DNA of 12,601 nt from a bacterium (GTDB lineage: Bacteria > Verrucomicrobiota > Kiritimatiellia > UBA8416 > CAMZLY01): contig DAOVUR010000035.1 of the NCBI GenBank assembly GCA_030632465.1, positions 1-12,601 of the forward strand, given 5' to 3'. The translations under genes and the position numbers were made by a program. The notes beneath the pieces were generated by a model that saw nothing but the letters and a program-made list of their open reading frames with translations, was not told the DNA's origin and did no database searches. Shown here in pieces: positions 7,399 to 12,601 of the stretch (positions are counted from its first letter, which is position 1; the number at the start of each line of letters is the position of its first letter).

Positions 7399-8607
7399 TT
7401 GAAAATAAATGCATTTAGAGCAGTTAGGCCAACCGCAGAATTGGCTGAAAAAGTAGCTAGTGTTCCGTACGACACAATTAATCGTGAGGAAGCCGCTGAG
7501 CTTGCTAAGGATAACCCACTTAGTTTCTTGCGTATTATTAGAGCCGAGATAGAGTTGGCTGATGAGGTTGATATACATTCGGATGAGGTTTATAAACATT
7601 CGGCCGCCAACCTCCAAAAGTTTCTTGCTGAGGGAACACTTGTGACAGAGGATGAGCCATCGTTCTACATCTATCGCCAGGTTATGAATGGCCATAGTCA
7701 AAGTGGTATTGTCTGCTGTTGTCATATTGATGATTACGAGAATAATATTATTCGTAAACATGAGCACGTGCTTACCGCAAAGGTTGCCGACAGAACTCAT
7801 CTTATAAAGGAACTTAATGCTAATACTGGGCCTATCTTTCTTACCTATAGAGATAGTGCAGATATTGATGCCCTTGTTGAGTCGGAGGAGGTAAAGGAAC
7901 CGCTGTTTGATTTTGTTTCGGAAGATGATGTGAAGCATACAGTATGGAAAGTTGCTGATTGCGAACTGCTGTATCGACACTTAGGTGATGTGCCGCTGGC
8001 TTATGTTGCTGATGGTCATCATCGTGCCGCTAGTGCTGTTAGTGTGGGACAGGAGAGGCGTGCGGCTAATTCTGACCATAATGGTGATGAAGAGTACAAT
8101 TGGTTTGTTAGTGTTTTGTTCCCGGCTACACAGCTCAAGGTGTTGCCATACAATCGTTGTGTTAGTGATCTGAACGGCATGAGTACGGAGGCTTTCCTTG
8201 ATGTTGTGAAGTCACGGTTTAATTTTGATATGCAAAATGCGCCAGAGCCATCTGAACGCGGTGCTGTAAGTATGTATATTGCAGGAGAATGGCATTCTTT
8301 CCGTTGGGGTGGCAAAACAGATATGCTTGATGCTGATGTCTTGCAAGACCAGCTGTTGGCACCAATACTCGGTATTGAGGATCCCAAAACAGATAAACGA
8401 ATAAGTTTTATTGGTGGAATACGTGGTACTGATGAGCTTGAACGACTTGTTGATGCAGGTGATTTTCAAGTTGCCTTCTCTATGTATCCTGTTGCTATTG
8501 AGCAGGTGATGGGGGTATCTGATGATGGGCAGGTTATGCCACCTAAAAGTACTTGGTTTGAACCTAAACTGCGGTCAGGTCTCTTTGTTCATTCATTGGC
8601 AGATTGA
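7399..8607 (+). CDS. DUF1015 family protein
   Basis: This 402-residue protein covers the whole of the DUF1015 family. Family hallmarks are the N-terminal FRAVRPTAELAEKVASVPYDT (in two pieces, residues 6-15 and 20-26), NPLSFLRI near 39-46, KHEHVLTAKVADR from residue 120, VADGHHRAASA around 203-213, and a conserved end MPPKSTWFEPK followed by RSGLFVHSL. The biochemical role is not established. DUF1015 genes often sit beside serine-biosynthesis genes (serA, serC) in other genomes, though not here. The DGHHR box (205-209) recalls the catalytic box of the ADP-dependent serine kinase SerK of archaea and of ParB-like nucleotide-binding folds. I suggest a kinase-like or nucleotide-using role, but this is inference. 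The start is TTG with a GGAG 7 bases upstream. The stop codon abuts that of the convergent rfbC. Confidence 0.88.
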   Translation: MKINAFRAVRPTAELAEKVASVPYDTINREEAAELAKDNPLSFLRIIRAEIELADEVDIHSDEVYKHSAANLQKFLAEGTLVTEDEPSFYIYRQVMNGHSQSGIVCCCHIDDYENNIIRKHEHVLTAKVADRTHLIKELNANTGPIFLTYRDSADIDALVESEEVKEPLFDFVSEDDVKHTVWKVADCELLYRHLGDVPLAYVADGHHRAASAVSVGQERRAANSDHNGDEEYNWFVSVLFPATQLKVLPYNRCVSDLNGMSTEAFLDVVKSRFNFDMQNAPEPSERGAVSMYIAGEWHSFRWGGKTDMLDADVLQDQLLAPILGIEDPKTDKRISFIGGIRGTDELERLVDAGDFQVAFSMYPVAIEQVMGVSDDGQVMPPKSTWFEPKLRSGLFVHSLAD

Positions 8608-9171
8608 TCATCCGTGATATTCGGGTAGTAAGTTTCCGGGTATTTCGGATAGCAGAGGTAGCTCTTTATCTTTGTCTGATATAATGCTGGATAATGTTGG
8701 CCACTCTATGCCGATTGCTGGATCAGACCATAAGATACCTCTGTCGGAATCAGGTGAATATGTATCAGTGCATTTGTAAATAACATCAGCTTTTTCGCTA
8801 AGTACACAGAAACCATGAGCAAGACCTTCTGGTATATATAGCTGCTTGCGGTTTTGGTCTGACAAGTTGAGGCCAACCCATTTACCGAAGGTTGGTGAAT
8901 TTTTACGTATATCAACTGCAACATCAAATACTTCACCCCATATTACAGAAACAAGTTTTCCTTGTGTATGTGGTAGCTGGTAGTGTAGGCCTCGTAATGT
9001 GCCTTTTGTGGAGTGTGAATAGTTGTCTTGGACAAAATTATCAGACAGTCCTGCCTGCTGATAAAGCTCTTTATTGTAGGTTTCCATGAAGAATCCACGA
9101 TCATCGTCATATACTTTTGGCGAAAAAATAAGGACTCCGAGTATATCTGTTGTTTCAACCTTTAATCTCAT
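8608..9171 (-). CDS. rfbC: dTDP-4-dehydrorhamnose 3,5-epimerase
   Basis: RfbC (RmlC) epimerises C3 and C5 of dTDP-4-keto-6-deoxyglucose on the way to dTDP-L-rhamnose, a precursor for O-antigen and other surface glycans. The 187-residue cupin protein has the normal family length. Visible signatures are DDDRGFFMETYN (22-33), the catalytic region RGLHYQLPHTQGKLV (60-74) with H63 as the general base, the cupin strand WGEVFDVAVDIR (78-89), IPEGLAHGF (113-121), the active-site tyrosine in IYKCTD (Y132), and SDKD (165-168), which likely holds the aspartate partner of H63. I chose the ATG at 9171 because GGAG lies 5 bases upstream (9177-9180) and the family begins there. The frame extends to 9237, but those 22 extra codons look non-native. 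No other rhamnose-pathway gene is present in the window. Confidence 0.95.
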   Translation of the reverse strand: MRLKVETTDILGVLIFSPKVYDDDRGFFMETYNKELYQQAGLSDNFVQDNYSHSTKGTLRGLHYQLPHTQGKLVSVIWGEVFDVAVDIRKNSPTFGKWVGLNLSDQNRKQLYIPEGLAHGFCVLSEKADVIYKCTDTYSPDSDRGILWSDPAIGIEWPTLSSIISDKDKELPLLSEIPGNLLPEYHG

Positions 9172-9176
9172 GAACA

Positions 9177-9180
9177 CTCC
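9177..9180 (-). promoter_or_regulatory. Ribosome binding site deciding the rfbC start
   Basis: On the - strand GGAG lies 5 bases before the ATG at 9171-9169. It selects this start over the upstream in-frame ATG at 9237, which has no comparable site. Confidence 0.75.
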
Positions 9181-9193
9181 ACTTGAAATAAAA

Positions 9194-9204
9194 TTAGTAA
9201 CTAA
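9194..9204. promoter_or_regulatory. Palindrome TTAGTAACTAA, operator candidate
   Basis: A perfect 11-bp palindrome (TTAGT, A, ACTAA) lies 23 bases upstream of the rfbC start in the divergent spacer. It sits where a promoter or operator for rfbC would be expected. The size and AT content make chance possible. Confidence 0.25.
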
Positions 9205-9209
9205 TGCAT

Positions 9210-9246
9210 AACCTAAAGTGACAGAAACGATTTGCACTTTAAGGTT
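9210..9246. promoter_or_regulatory. Long inverted repeat in a divergent promoter region
   Basis: AACCTAAAGTG (9210-9220) pairs with CACTTTAAGGTT (9235-9246) over 11 base pairs with one bulged A, across a 14-base loop. It lies between the divergent rfbC and flavoprotein genes. It is not followed by a T-run on either strand, so it is more likely an operator or leader structure than a terminator. Its right arm overlaps the -35 box of the candidate + strand promoter at 9245-9273. Confidence 0.4.
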
Positions 9247-9273
9247 GTTGGAGATATAACAATGTCATATTAG
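9245..9273 (+). promoter_or_regulatory. Candidate sigma-70-type promoter for the flavoprotein gene
   Basis: TTGTTG (9245-9250), a 17-base spacer and TATTAG (9268-9273) resemble -35 and -10 boxes. They precede the flavoprotein start by about 75 bases. The match is imperfect and was found by eye only. Confidence 0.3.
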
Positions 9274-9335
9274 TCCTGTTGATGCAATGTGAATATAGAT
9301 ATGGTGTGAGAAATTACTTGATTTAGGAGCATGAT

Positions 9336-9340
9336 AAGGT
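9336..9340 (+). promoter_or_regulatory. Ribosome binding site favouring TTG 9348
   Basis: AAGGT lies 7 bases before TTG 9348 and 13 before ATG 9354, so the spacing favours the TTG. A second site, AGGAG at 9325-9329, precedes a tiny ATG frame that ends after three codons (ATG ATA AGG TAG, 9331-9342). That mini-frame could be a leader or just chance. Confidence 0.45.
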
Positions 9341-9347
9341 AGTGTGA

Positions 9348-10580
9348 TTGGCTATGAAAAGAACTGAAAAAACTCAATTAGTTATTATTGGTGCAGGTGC
9401 TGCGGGATTAATGGCCGCAGCACATGCTGGAGAGTTTGGTTTGTCTACATTATTGCTAGAAAGAAAGCATCGTGCAGGAAGCAAGTTGTTGATGTGCGGT
9501 AATGGGCGATGCAATCTAACTTCTGATTTAAGTGTTAATGATATGTTAAGTGCTTTTGGTTCTGAGGTGTCACCATTTCTTACACCTGCCATTTCGGCAT
9601 TTAGTGCGACTGACCTGCAACAATGGTTTAAACAGAATCGTCTACCTGTCATGCGTACTAATGATGGCAAGATATTTCCTGCATCGGAGCGAGCCTCAGA
9701 TGTTGTACACTGTTTTACTGATAAACTACGTGATACCGCGATACCTATGTGCCTCAATGCGCCTGTTGAGCGTATAGAGAGAATTGATGGTGGCTTTGAA
9801 ATTCACGCAAGTAATTTTAGTGTTACAGCAGAAAAAATTCTGATAACAACAGGTGGTATCAGTTATCCCAAAACTGGTAGCGTTGGTGATGGGCAGCGTT
9901 TTGCACTTGCACTGGGACATCATGTAACGCCATATCGCCCCGGATTGGTTGGTGTAGCGTGGCAGGATGAATGGCTAACAAGTAATCTTGCAGAGCGCTT
10001 TGAAGGTTGTAAGGTCCGCATCTTTGATGGTGATAAGTTTATTGCTGAAACACGTGGCTTAGTTGAGTGTGAACGCTGGGGATTAGGTGGTGGAGCTATT
10101 CTGAATGCGACTCGTATTTTATCACGAAATAATGCACGGAATCCAGCCATTGAAATTCTAATAAAAAATGGAACTCATCCGATTCGTATTGATGATCTAA
10201 GGACGCGTCCCTTAAAAGAAGCGATGGTAACAGTCGGCGGAGTCGTTATGGATGAGGTTAATCCAGCAACAATGGAATCAACAATTACACCAGGTGTTTA
10301 TTATGCCGGTGAAGTACTTGATATTGATGGACCAACAGGTGGCTTTAATCTTACAGCTGCCTTTGCTACAGCTCGTCTGGCGATTAAAACTATTGCTACT
10401 GATGCTGGTTTGAAACAAAAAAAGAGTGTTAGTTCTTCACAAGAAAAACGTGATAAATGGAAGAAAAAACATAAGGGCTCTTCTGACAGGGCACAATCTA
10501 CACGTTCAAAAAACAAACCACACAAGAAATTATCTTATACCGAAGAGAAACGCCAGCACTGGTCAAAACGTAAAAAGTAA
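9348..10580 (+). CDS. HI0933/BaiN-type FAD-dependent oxidoreductase, compact form with basic tail
   Basis: This is a flavoprotein of 410 residues. The Rossmann FAD site is VIIGAGAAGLMAAAHAG (12-28) with LLLERKHRAGSKLLMCGNGRCNLT (35-58, in two parts). ITTGGISYPKTGSVGDG (166-182) and the C-terminal AGEVLDIDGPTGGFNLTAAFA (320-340) are family signatures. About 42 residues lie between GGAIL (248-252) and EAMVTVGGV (291-299), where E. coli YhiN-type proteins have roughly 110; the helical insert domain is thus largely missing. Residues from about 355 form a lysine-rich tail with two similar pieces, SQEKRDKWKKKHK and TEEKRQHWSKRKK. The catalysed reaction is unknown; named relatives are linked to bile-acid or steroid reduction. 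An in-frame TGA directly before the TTG at 9348 limits the start to TTG 9348 (AAGGT 7 bases upstream) or ATG 9354. Confidence 0.87.
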   Translation: MAMKRTEKTQLVIIGAGAAGLMAAAHAGEFGLSTLLLERKHRAGSKLLMCGNGRCNLTSDLSVNDMLSAFGSEVSPFLTPAISAFSATDLQQWFKQNRLPVMRTNDGKIFPASERASDVVHCFTDKLRDTAIPMCLNAPVERIERIDGGFEIHASNFSVTAEKILITTGGISYPKTGSVGDGQRFALALGHHVTPYRPGLVGVAWQDEWLTSNLAERFEGCKVRIFDGDKFIAETRGLVECERWGLGGGAILNATRILSRNNARNPAIEILIKNGTHPIRIDDLRTRPLKEAMVTVGGVVMDEVNPATMESTITPGVYYAGEVLDIDGPTGGFNLTAAFATARLAIKTIATDAGLKQKKSVSSSQEKRDKWKKKHKGSSDRAQSTRSKNKPHKKLSYTEEKRQHWSKRKK

Positions 10581-10593
10581 CTGAACTATTAAG

Positions 10594-10623
10594 GCCTTAT
10601 ACTTTGTATTTGGTGCATAAGGC
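10594..10623. repeat. Hairpin after the flavoprotein gene
   Basis: GCCTTAT (10594-10600) and ATAAGGC (10617-10623) are perfect inverted arms around a 16-base loop, starting 13 bases after the stop codon of the flavoprotein gene. No T-run follows, so it is at best a weak terminator or an RNA-stabilising end. It is the first of three hairpins in the 147-base gap between two convergent genes. Confidence 0.4.
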
Positions 10624-10634
10624 TAGATTATATG

Positions 10635-10654
10635 GGAAGGTATGGTGACCTTCC
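10635..10654. repeat. Perfect 7-bp hairpin GGAAGGT/ACCTTCC
   Basis: GGAAGGT (10635-10641) and ACCTTCC (10648-10654) enclose a 6-base loop ATGGTG. It is GC-richer than its surroundings and lies just before the shared CTAG-ending hairpin motif at 10670. It could act as a bidirectional terminator between the convergent flavoprotein and aspA genes, or belong to a dispersed repeat. Confidence 0.5.
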
Positions 10655-10669
10655 GAGGGAGCTGTGCAC

Positions 10670-10684
10670 CGAGCGTAGCTCTAG
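10670..10684 (+). repeat. Copy A of a hairpin motif flanking aspA
   Basis: CGAGCGTAGCTCTAG contains the hairpin GAGC-GTA-GCTC (10671-10681). It matches the - strand of 12136-12150 at 13 of 15 positions, and both differences fall on paired bases and keep pairing. It lies on the 3' side of aspA. A second pairing of the same 3' arm is possible: GAGCT at 10659-10663 with AGCTC at 10677-10681. Confidence 0.55.
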
Positions 10685-10727
10685 CCCTGTTTCGCTACTT
10701 GCCTCACGGAGATATAGGTAGTTATTT

Positions 10728-12113
10728 TCATGACCCAAGGCGTGTTACGGCTTCAGGGGATATTAGTTGCTCAAATTCTGTTTTGGTTAATATTTGGTTC
10801 TCGAGAATAACGGTTTTTATCGGAACATTTCTCTCTGTAGCCTCTTGCGCGATTGCTTCTGCTTGATCATAGCCGACTGTATCTATTAGTGCTGTTAGGA
10901 TTGCGGTTGCCCCATGAACGTGTTCTTGGCATTTTTTACGGTTAACTGTGATTCCTTTGACGCAGTACTCAGCAAGTATGTGGCAGGAGTTGGAAAGCAG
11001 AGTTATACTTTCTAGTAGTTTATCGGCTATTAGCGGCAGAAATGCATTTAATTCCAAATTACCGGCAGAGCATGCCTGGGTAATAGTGCTATTATTCGCC
11101 ATGATGCTCATTGCTGCCTGTGAGACTGCTTCAGGAATGACGGGGTTAATTTTACCTGGCATGAGTGATGATCCTGCCTGACGTGGCGGTAAGTTGATCT
11201 CACCGAAACCAGCATGTGGACCAGATGACATTAATCGCAAGTCGGAACAAACTTTTAGCAAGTTAGAGGCACAAGCATTAAGAATGCCGCTTACCTCTAC
11301 AAAAGAATCGTTATTTTGTGTGCACTCAACTAGGTTTTCGGCACGAGCTAACCCTATGCCGGTTATCTGTTTCAGGTTGTTTACGACATTAAAAATATAC
11401 TTTTTTGGTGCTGTTAGTCCGGTACCGATAGCTGTGCCGCCTAGATTGACTACACGTAGCCGCTCTTCACATTTAAAAATACGCCAGCGATCACGGGAAA
11501 AGGCTTCGGCATAGGCTGACATGGTGCGACCCATTGTAGTGAGCACAGCATCTTGAAGTTGTGTCCGACCTACCTTTACAATATCAGCAGTCTCTTTTTC
11601 TTTTTCCTGAAATGCTTCAAGTAGATTGATTATCTCTTTTTCCAACAGGCGCAGTTCGTTTATGGCTGCAATTTTTAGTGCTGTCGGGTAGGTGTCGTTG
11701 GTTGACTGATGCAGGTTAATATCTTCGAGTGGGTGAATAACATCGTAAGAGCCTGCTCCTATAGTTGATAGTGCCAGTGCGCGGTTAGCTATAACTTCGT
11801 TTACGTTCATATTGGTTGAAGTGCCTGCGCCGCCCTGTAATGCATCAACAATGATATGATGATCTAACTCACCTTTCATCATTTCTTCACATGCTGTTTC
11901 TATGAATATATATCTGTTCGGCATCCAGTCTTCATCAAGGTTATGATTAGTGGTTGCTGCTGCAAGTTTTACTGCACCAAATGCGTGAATAAGTGCTGGG
12001 TGGATAGGGCGTCCAGCTAAAGGGAAATTTTCGACTGCACGTGCAGTATGAATACCATATAGCGCGTCGGCGGGGATTTCTTTGCTGCCAAGTAAGTCTG
12101 TTTCTATTCTCAT
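10728..12113 (-). CDS. aspA: Aspartate ammonia-lyase (aspartase)
   Basis: This 461-residue enzyme reversibly splits L-aspartate into fumarate and ammonia in the cytoplasm, as a homotetramer of the aspartase/fumarase superfamily. The N-terminus RIETDLLGSKEIPADALYGIH (split over residues 2-22) is typical of aspartase and not of FumC. Other signatures are GGAGTSTNMNVNEVIANRAL (94-113), HQSTNDTYPTA (135-145), VGRTQLQDAV (181-190), and the flexible catalytic loop AGSSLMPGKINPV (313-325). S315 would be the general base, with K321 and N323 conserved. The loop reads PGK as in Bacillus aspartases, where E. coli AspA has PAK. Length is close to the usual 465-478. The ATG has no clear ribosome site just upstream. 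Instead, two hairpins occupy the leader (12139-12173 on the - strand), so leader control is possible. It converges on the flavoprotein gene across 147 bases. Confidence 0.93.
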   Translation of the reverse strand: MRIETDLLGSKEIPADALYGIHTARAVENFPLAGRPIHPALIHAFGAVKLAAATTNHNLDEDWMPNRYIFIETACEEMMKGELDHHIIVDALQGGAGTSTNMNVNEVIANRALALSTIGAGSYDVIHPLEDINLHQSTNDTYPTALKIAAINELRLLEKEIINLLEAFQEKEKETADIVKVGRTQLQDAVLTTMGRTMSAYAEAFSRDRWRIFKCEERLRVVNLGGTAIGTGLTAPKKYIFNVVNNLKQITGIGLARAENLVECTQNNDSFVEVSGILNACASNLLKVCSDLRLMSSGPHAGFGEINLPPRQAGSSLMPGKINPVIPEAVSQAAMSIMANNSTITQACSAGNLELNAFLPLIADKLLESITLLSNSCHILAEYCVKGITVNRKKCQEHVHGATAILTALIDTVGYDQAEAIAQEATERNVPIKTVILENQILTKTEFEQLISPEAVTRLGS

Positions 12114-12135
12114 AAGTTAGTTATCAGTTAGTGTT

Positions 12136-12150
12136 CTAGGGCTACGCCCG
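12136..12150 (-). repeat. Copy B of a hairpin motif flanking aspA
   Basis: Read on the - strand this is CGGGCGTAGCCCTAG, with the hairpin GGGC-GTA-GCCC (12139-12149). It is the inverted partner of the motif at 10670-10684. It starts 22 bases upstream of the aspA ATG, so in an aspA transcript it would be a leader hairpin. Confidence 0.55.
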
Positions 12151-12156
12151 TCGCTT

Positions 12157-12173
12157 TCGGTTCTGAGAACCGA
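12157..12173. repeat. Perfect inverted repeat TCGGTTC/GAACCGA
   Basis: TCGGTTC (12157-12163) and GAACCGA (12167-12173) pair over 7 bp with a 3-base loop; as a DNA palindrome the symmetry extends to 8 bp each side of 12165. It stands 6 bases from the hairpin motif at 12136-12150. This is the same order, hairpin then CTAG-ending hairpin, as in the cluster at 10635-10684. It may be an operator for aspA, a leader hairpin, or part of a dispersed repeat. Confidence 0.5.
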
Positions 12174-12544
12174 CGTTACATGGTTTTTTAATGATTCTGT
12201 TAATTTTATACTCAATCATTTGGTTGGCGAATTAAAATTAGAAGACTTGGATGAAAATTTAGATGAGTTTTCCTTTAAGGCACGATGGATACAAAATACC
12301 CCTGAATATATTGGTGAAAGTACTATTCGCTTGCTTTGGTTTGATTTGTTCTTTTATTCAGAATATGAAGTAATAGTTTATGCCGCTGATGATAATTACC
12401 GTGAATTTTTGCAAACCTATAATCGTGTTCAGGAGTTTGACGGGAATTTTCATGAGCCCAGCTTTAATTTTGAGGGCGATGGTATTGGCGTCTTTGGTTC
12501 TGTCGTGCCCGATACGGTTTATGTGAAAGTTATCCGCTAGGAAA

Positions 12545-12601
12545 TTGATACGAGCTTTAAAAAATCAGAGTGATCAAAAAGTAACCACTATTGATATTGA
12601 C
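12545..12601 (+). CDS. Possible start of a further gene, cut by the window edge
   Basis: A frame beginning at TTG 12545 is open to the edge (LIRALKNQSDQ, then KVTTIDID). AGGA at 12539-12542 is only 2 bases from the TTG, too close for a normal ribosome site, and no ATG is present. I cannot recognise a product from about 19 residues. It may be the beginning of a downstream gene, a later part of the broken gene, or non-coding. Confidence 0.15.
   Translation, partial: MIRALKNQSDQKVTTIDID

Larger units (their letters stand above)
12121..12540 (+). pseudogene. Probable 5'-truncated gene, DUF4249-like C-terminal end
   Basis: The frame is open from 12121 to a TAG at 12538-12540 but has no ATG, no GTG and no ribosome site; the only near-start is TTG 12220 (106 residues). 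Protein-like sequence begins upstream of that TTG, at about 12181 (WFFNDSVNFILNH), just after the hairpin cluster. The last part, YREFLQTYNRVQEF and then EGDGIGVFGSVVPDTVYVKVI, resembles the C-terminal end of DUF4249-type or similar envelope lipoproteins of Bacteroidota, where an '..GGxGIFG..' strand closes the domain. If so, the signal peptide and N-terminal half are gone, and the break lies at or near the hairpin motif beside aspA. Alternatives are a real small protein with a TTG start or a new family. The family link is by eye only. Confidence 0.45.

Noticed and set aside
7360..7980. A 206-codon open frame on the - strand opposite the DUF1015 gene
   Set aside because: It is antisense to a clear family protein, its translation is rich in unpatterned Ile/Asn/Ser/Cys, and it has no recognisable domain. 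It is a shadow of AT-rich coding sequence.
8019..8387. A 122-codon open frame on the - strand
   Set aside because: It is fully inside the DUF1015 gene, which has strong family motifs on the + strand; there is no ribosome site or known domain.
9172..9237. N-terminal extension of RfbC to an upstream ATG at 9237
   Set aside because: The 22 added residues match no family sequence and cover the spacer with the inverted repeats, while a good ribosome site serves the ATG at 9171.
10581..10727. tRNA or known small RNA between the flavoprotein gene and aspA
   Set aside because: Three hairpins are present, but no cloverleaf, no T-loop sequence and no family of structured RNA that I recognise.
10642..10866. 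A 74-codon + strand frame beginning within a hairpin loop
   Set aside because: It starts in the hairpin at 10635-10654 and runs antisense into aspA. It has no ribosome site and no protein-like features.
12165..12189. Hairpin followed by TTTTTT as a + strand terminator
   Set aside because: The T-run starts 10 bases after the hairpin and no + strand gene ends upstream, so the arrangement does not fit an intrinsic terminator.
12191..12235. A 14-codon hydrophobic mini-frame (MILLILYSIIWLAN)
   Set aside because: It could resemble a signal peptide for the broken gene, but it is in another frame, stops at 12235 and has no ribosome site. A frameshift cannot be shown without a homologue.

Overview
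The window is a compact, visibly AT-rich stretch of a bacterial chromosome. It holds eight full-length protein genes, two partial genes at the edges and one gene that looks broken. The gene content is that of a Gram-negative envelope: a GldF/GldG-type ABC transporter, an AsmA-like inter-membrane protein, and dTDP-sugar epimerase. The linkage of gldF-gldG-DUF4340-AsmA to a miaB gene, with no gliding genes nearby, and the low G+C suggest the PVC group (Verrucomicrobiota/Lentisphaerota/Kiritimatiellota). This is an inference from content, not a placement. I saw no tRNA, rRNA, CRISPR array, transposase or integrase.

Left half (1-6732, all + strand): the 3' end of an ABC-2 permease, then GldG, a four-repeat DUF4340 protein, an AsmA-like protein and MiaB. 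All of these overlap or nearly abut, so they probably form one translationally coupled transcript. The first four look like one envelope module: a permease, two membrane-anchored extracytoplasmic partners, and a possible bridge across the periplasm. This module is the most interesting part of the window. MiaB, a tRNA-modifying radical SAM enzyme, rides at the end.

Middle (6786-9171): a six-helix membrane protein of unknown function and a DUF1015 protein follow on the + strand. A solitary rfbC (dTDP-4-dehydrorhamnose 3,5-epimerase) converges on DUF1015. The two stop codons abut and together form the palindrome TGATCA, so there is no intergenic terminator.

Right part (9172-12601): a 176-bp divergent spacer with an 11-bp inverted repeat lies between rfbC and an HI0933/BaiN-type flavoprotein that lacks most of the usual helical domain and has a lysine-rich tail. 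aspA (aspartate ammonia-lyase) lies on the - strand. It is flanked on both sides by GC-richer hairpin clusters that share a 15-nt inverted motif whose two differences are compensatory in the stem. Beyond it is an apparently 5'-truncated open frame resembling the C-terminal end of a DUF4249-like envelope protein.

Several starts are non-ATG (TTG for DUF1015, TTG likely for the flavoprotein, an unusual start for the AsmA-like gene). Functions are assigned from recognisable motifs only; no database search was possible.
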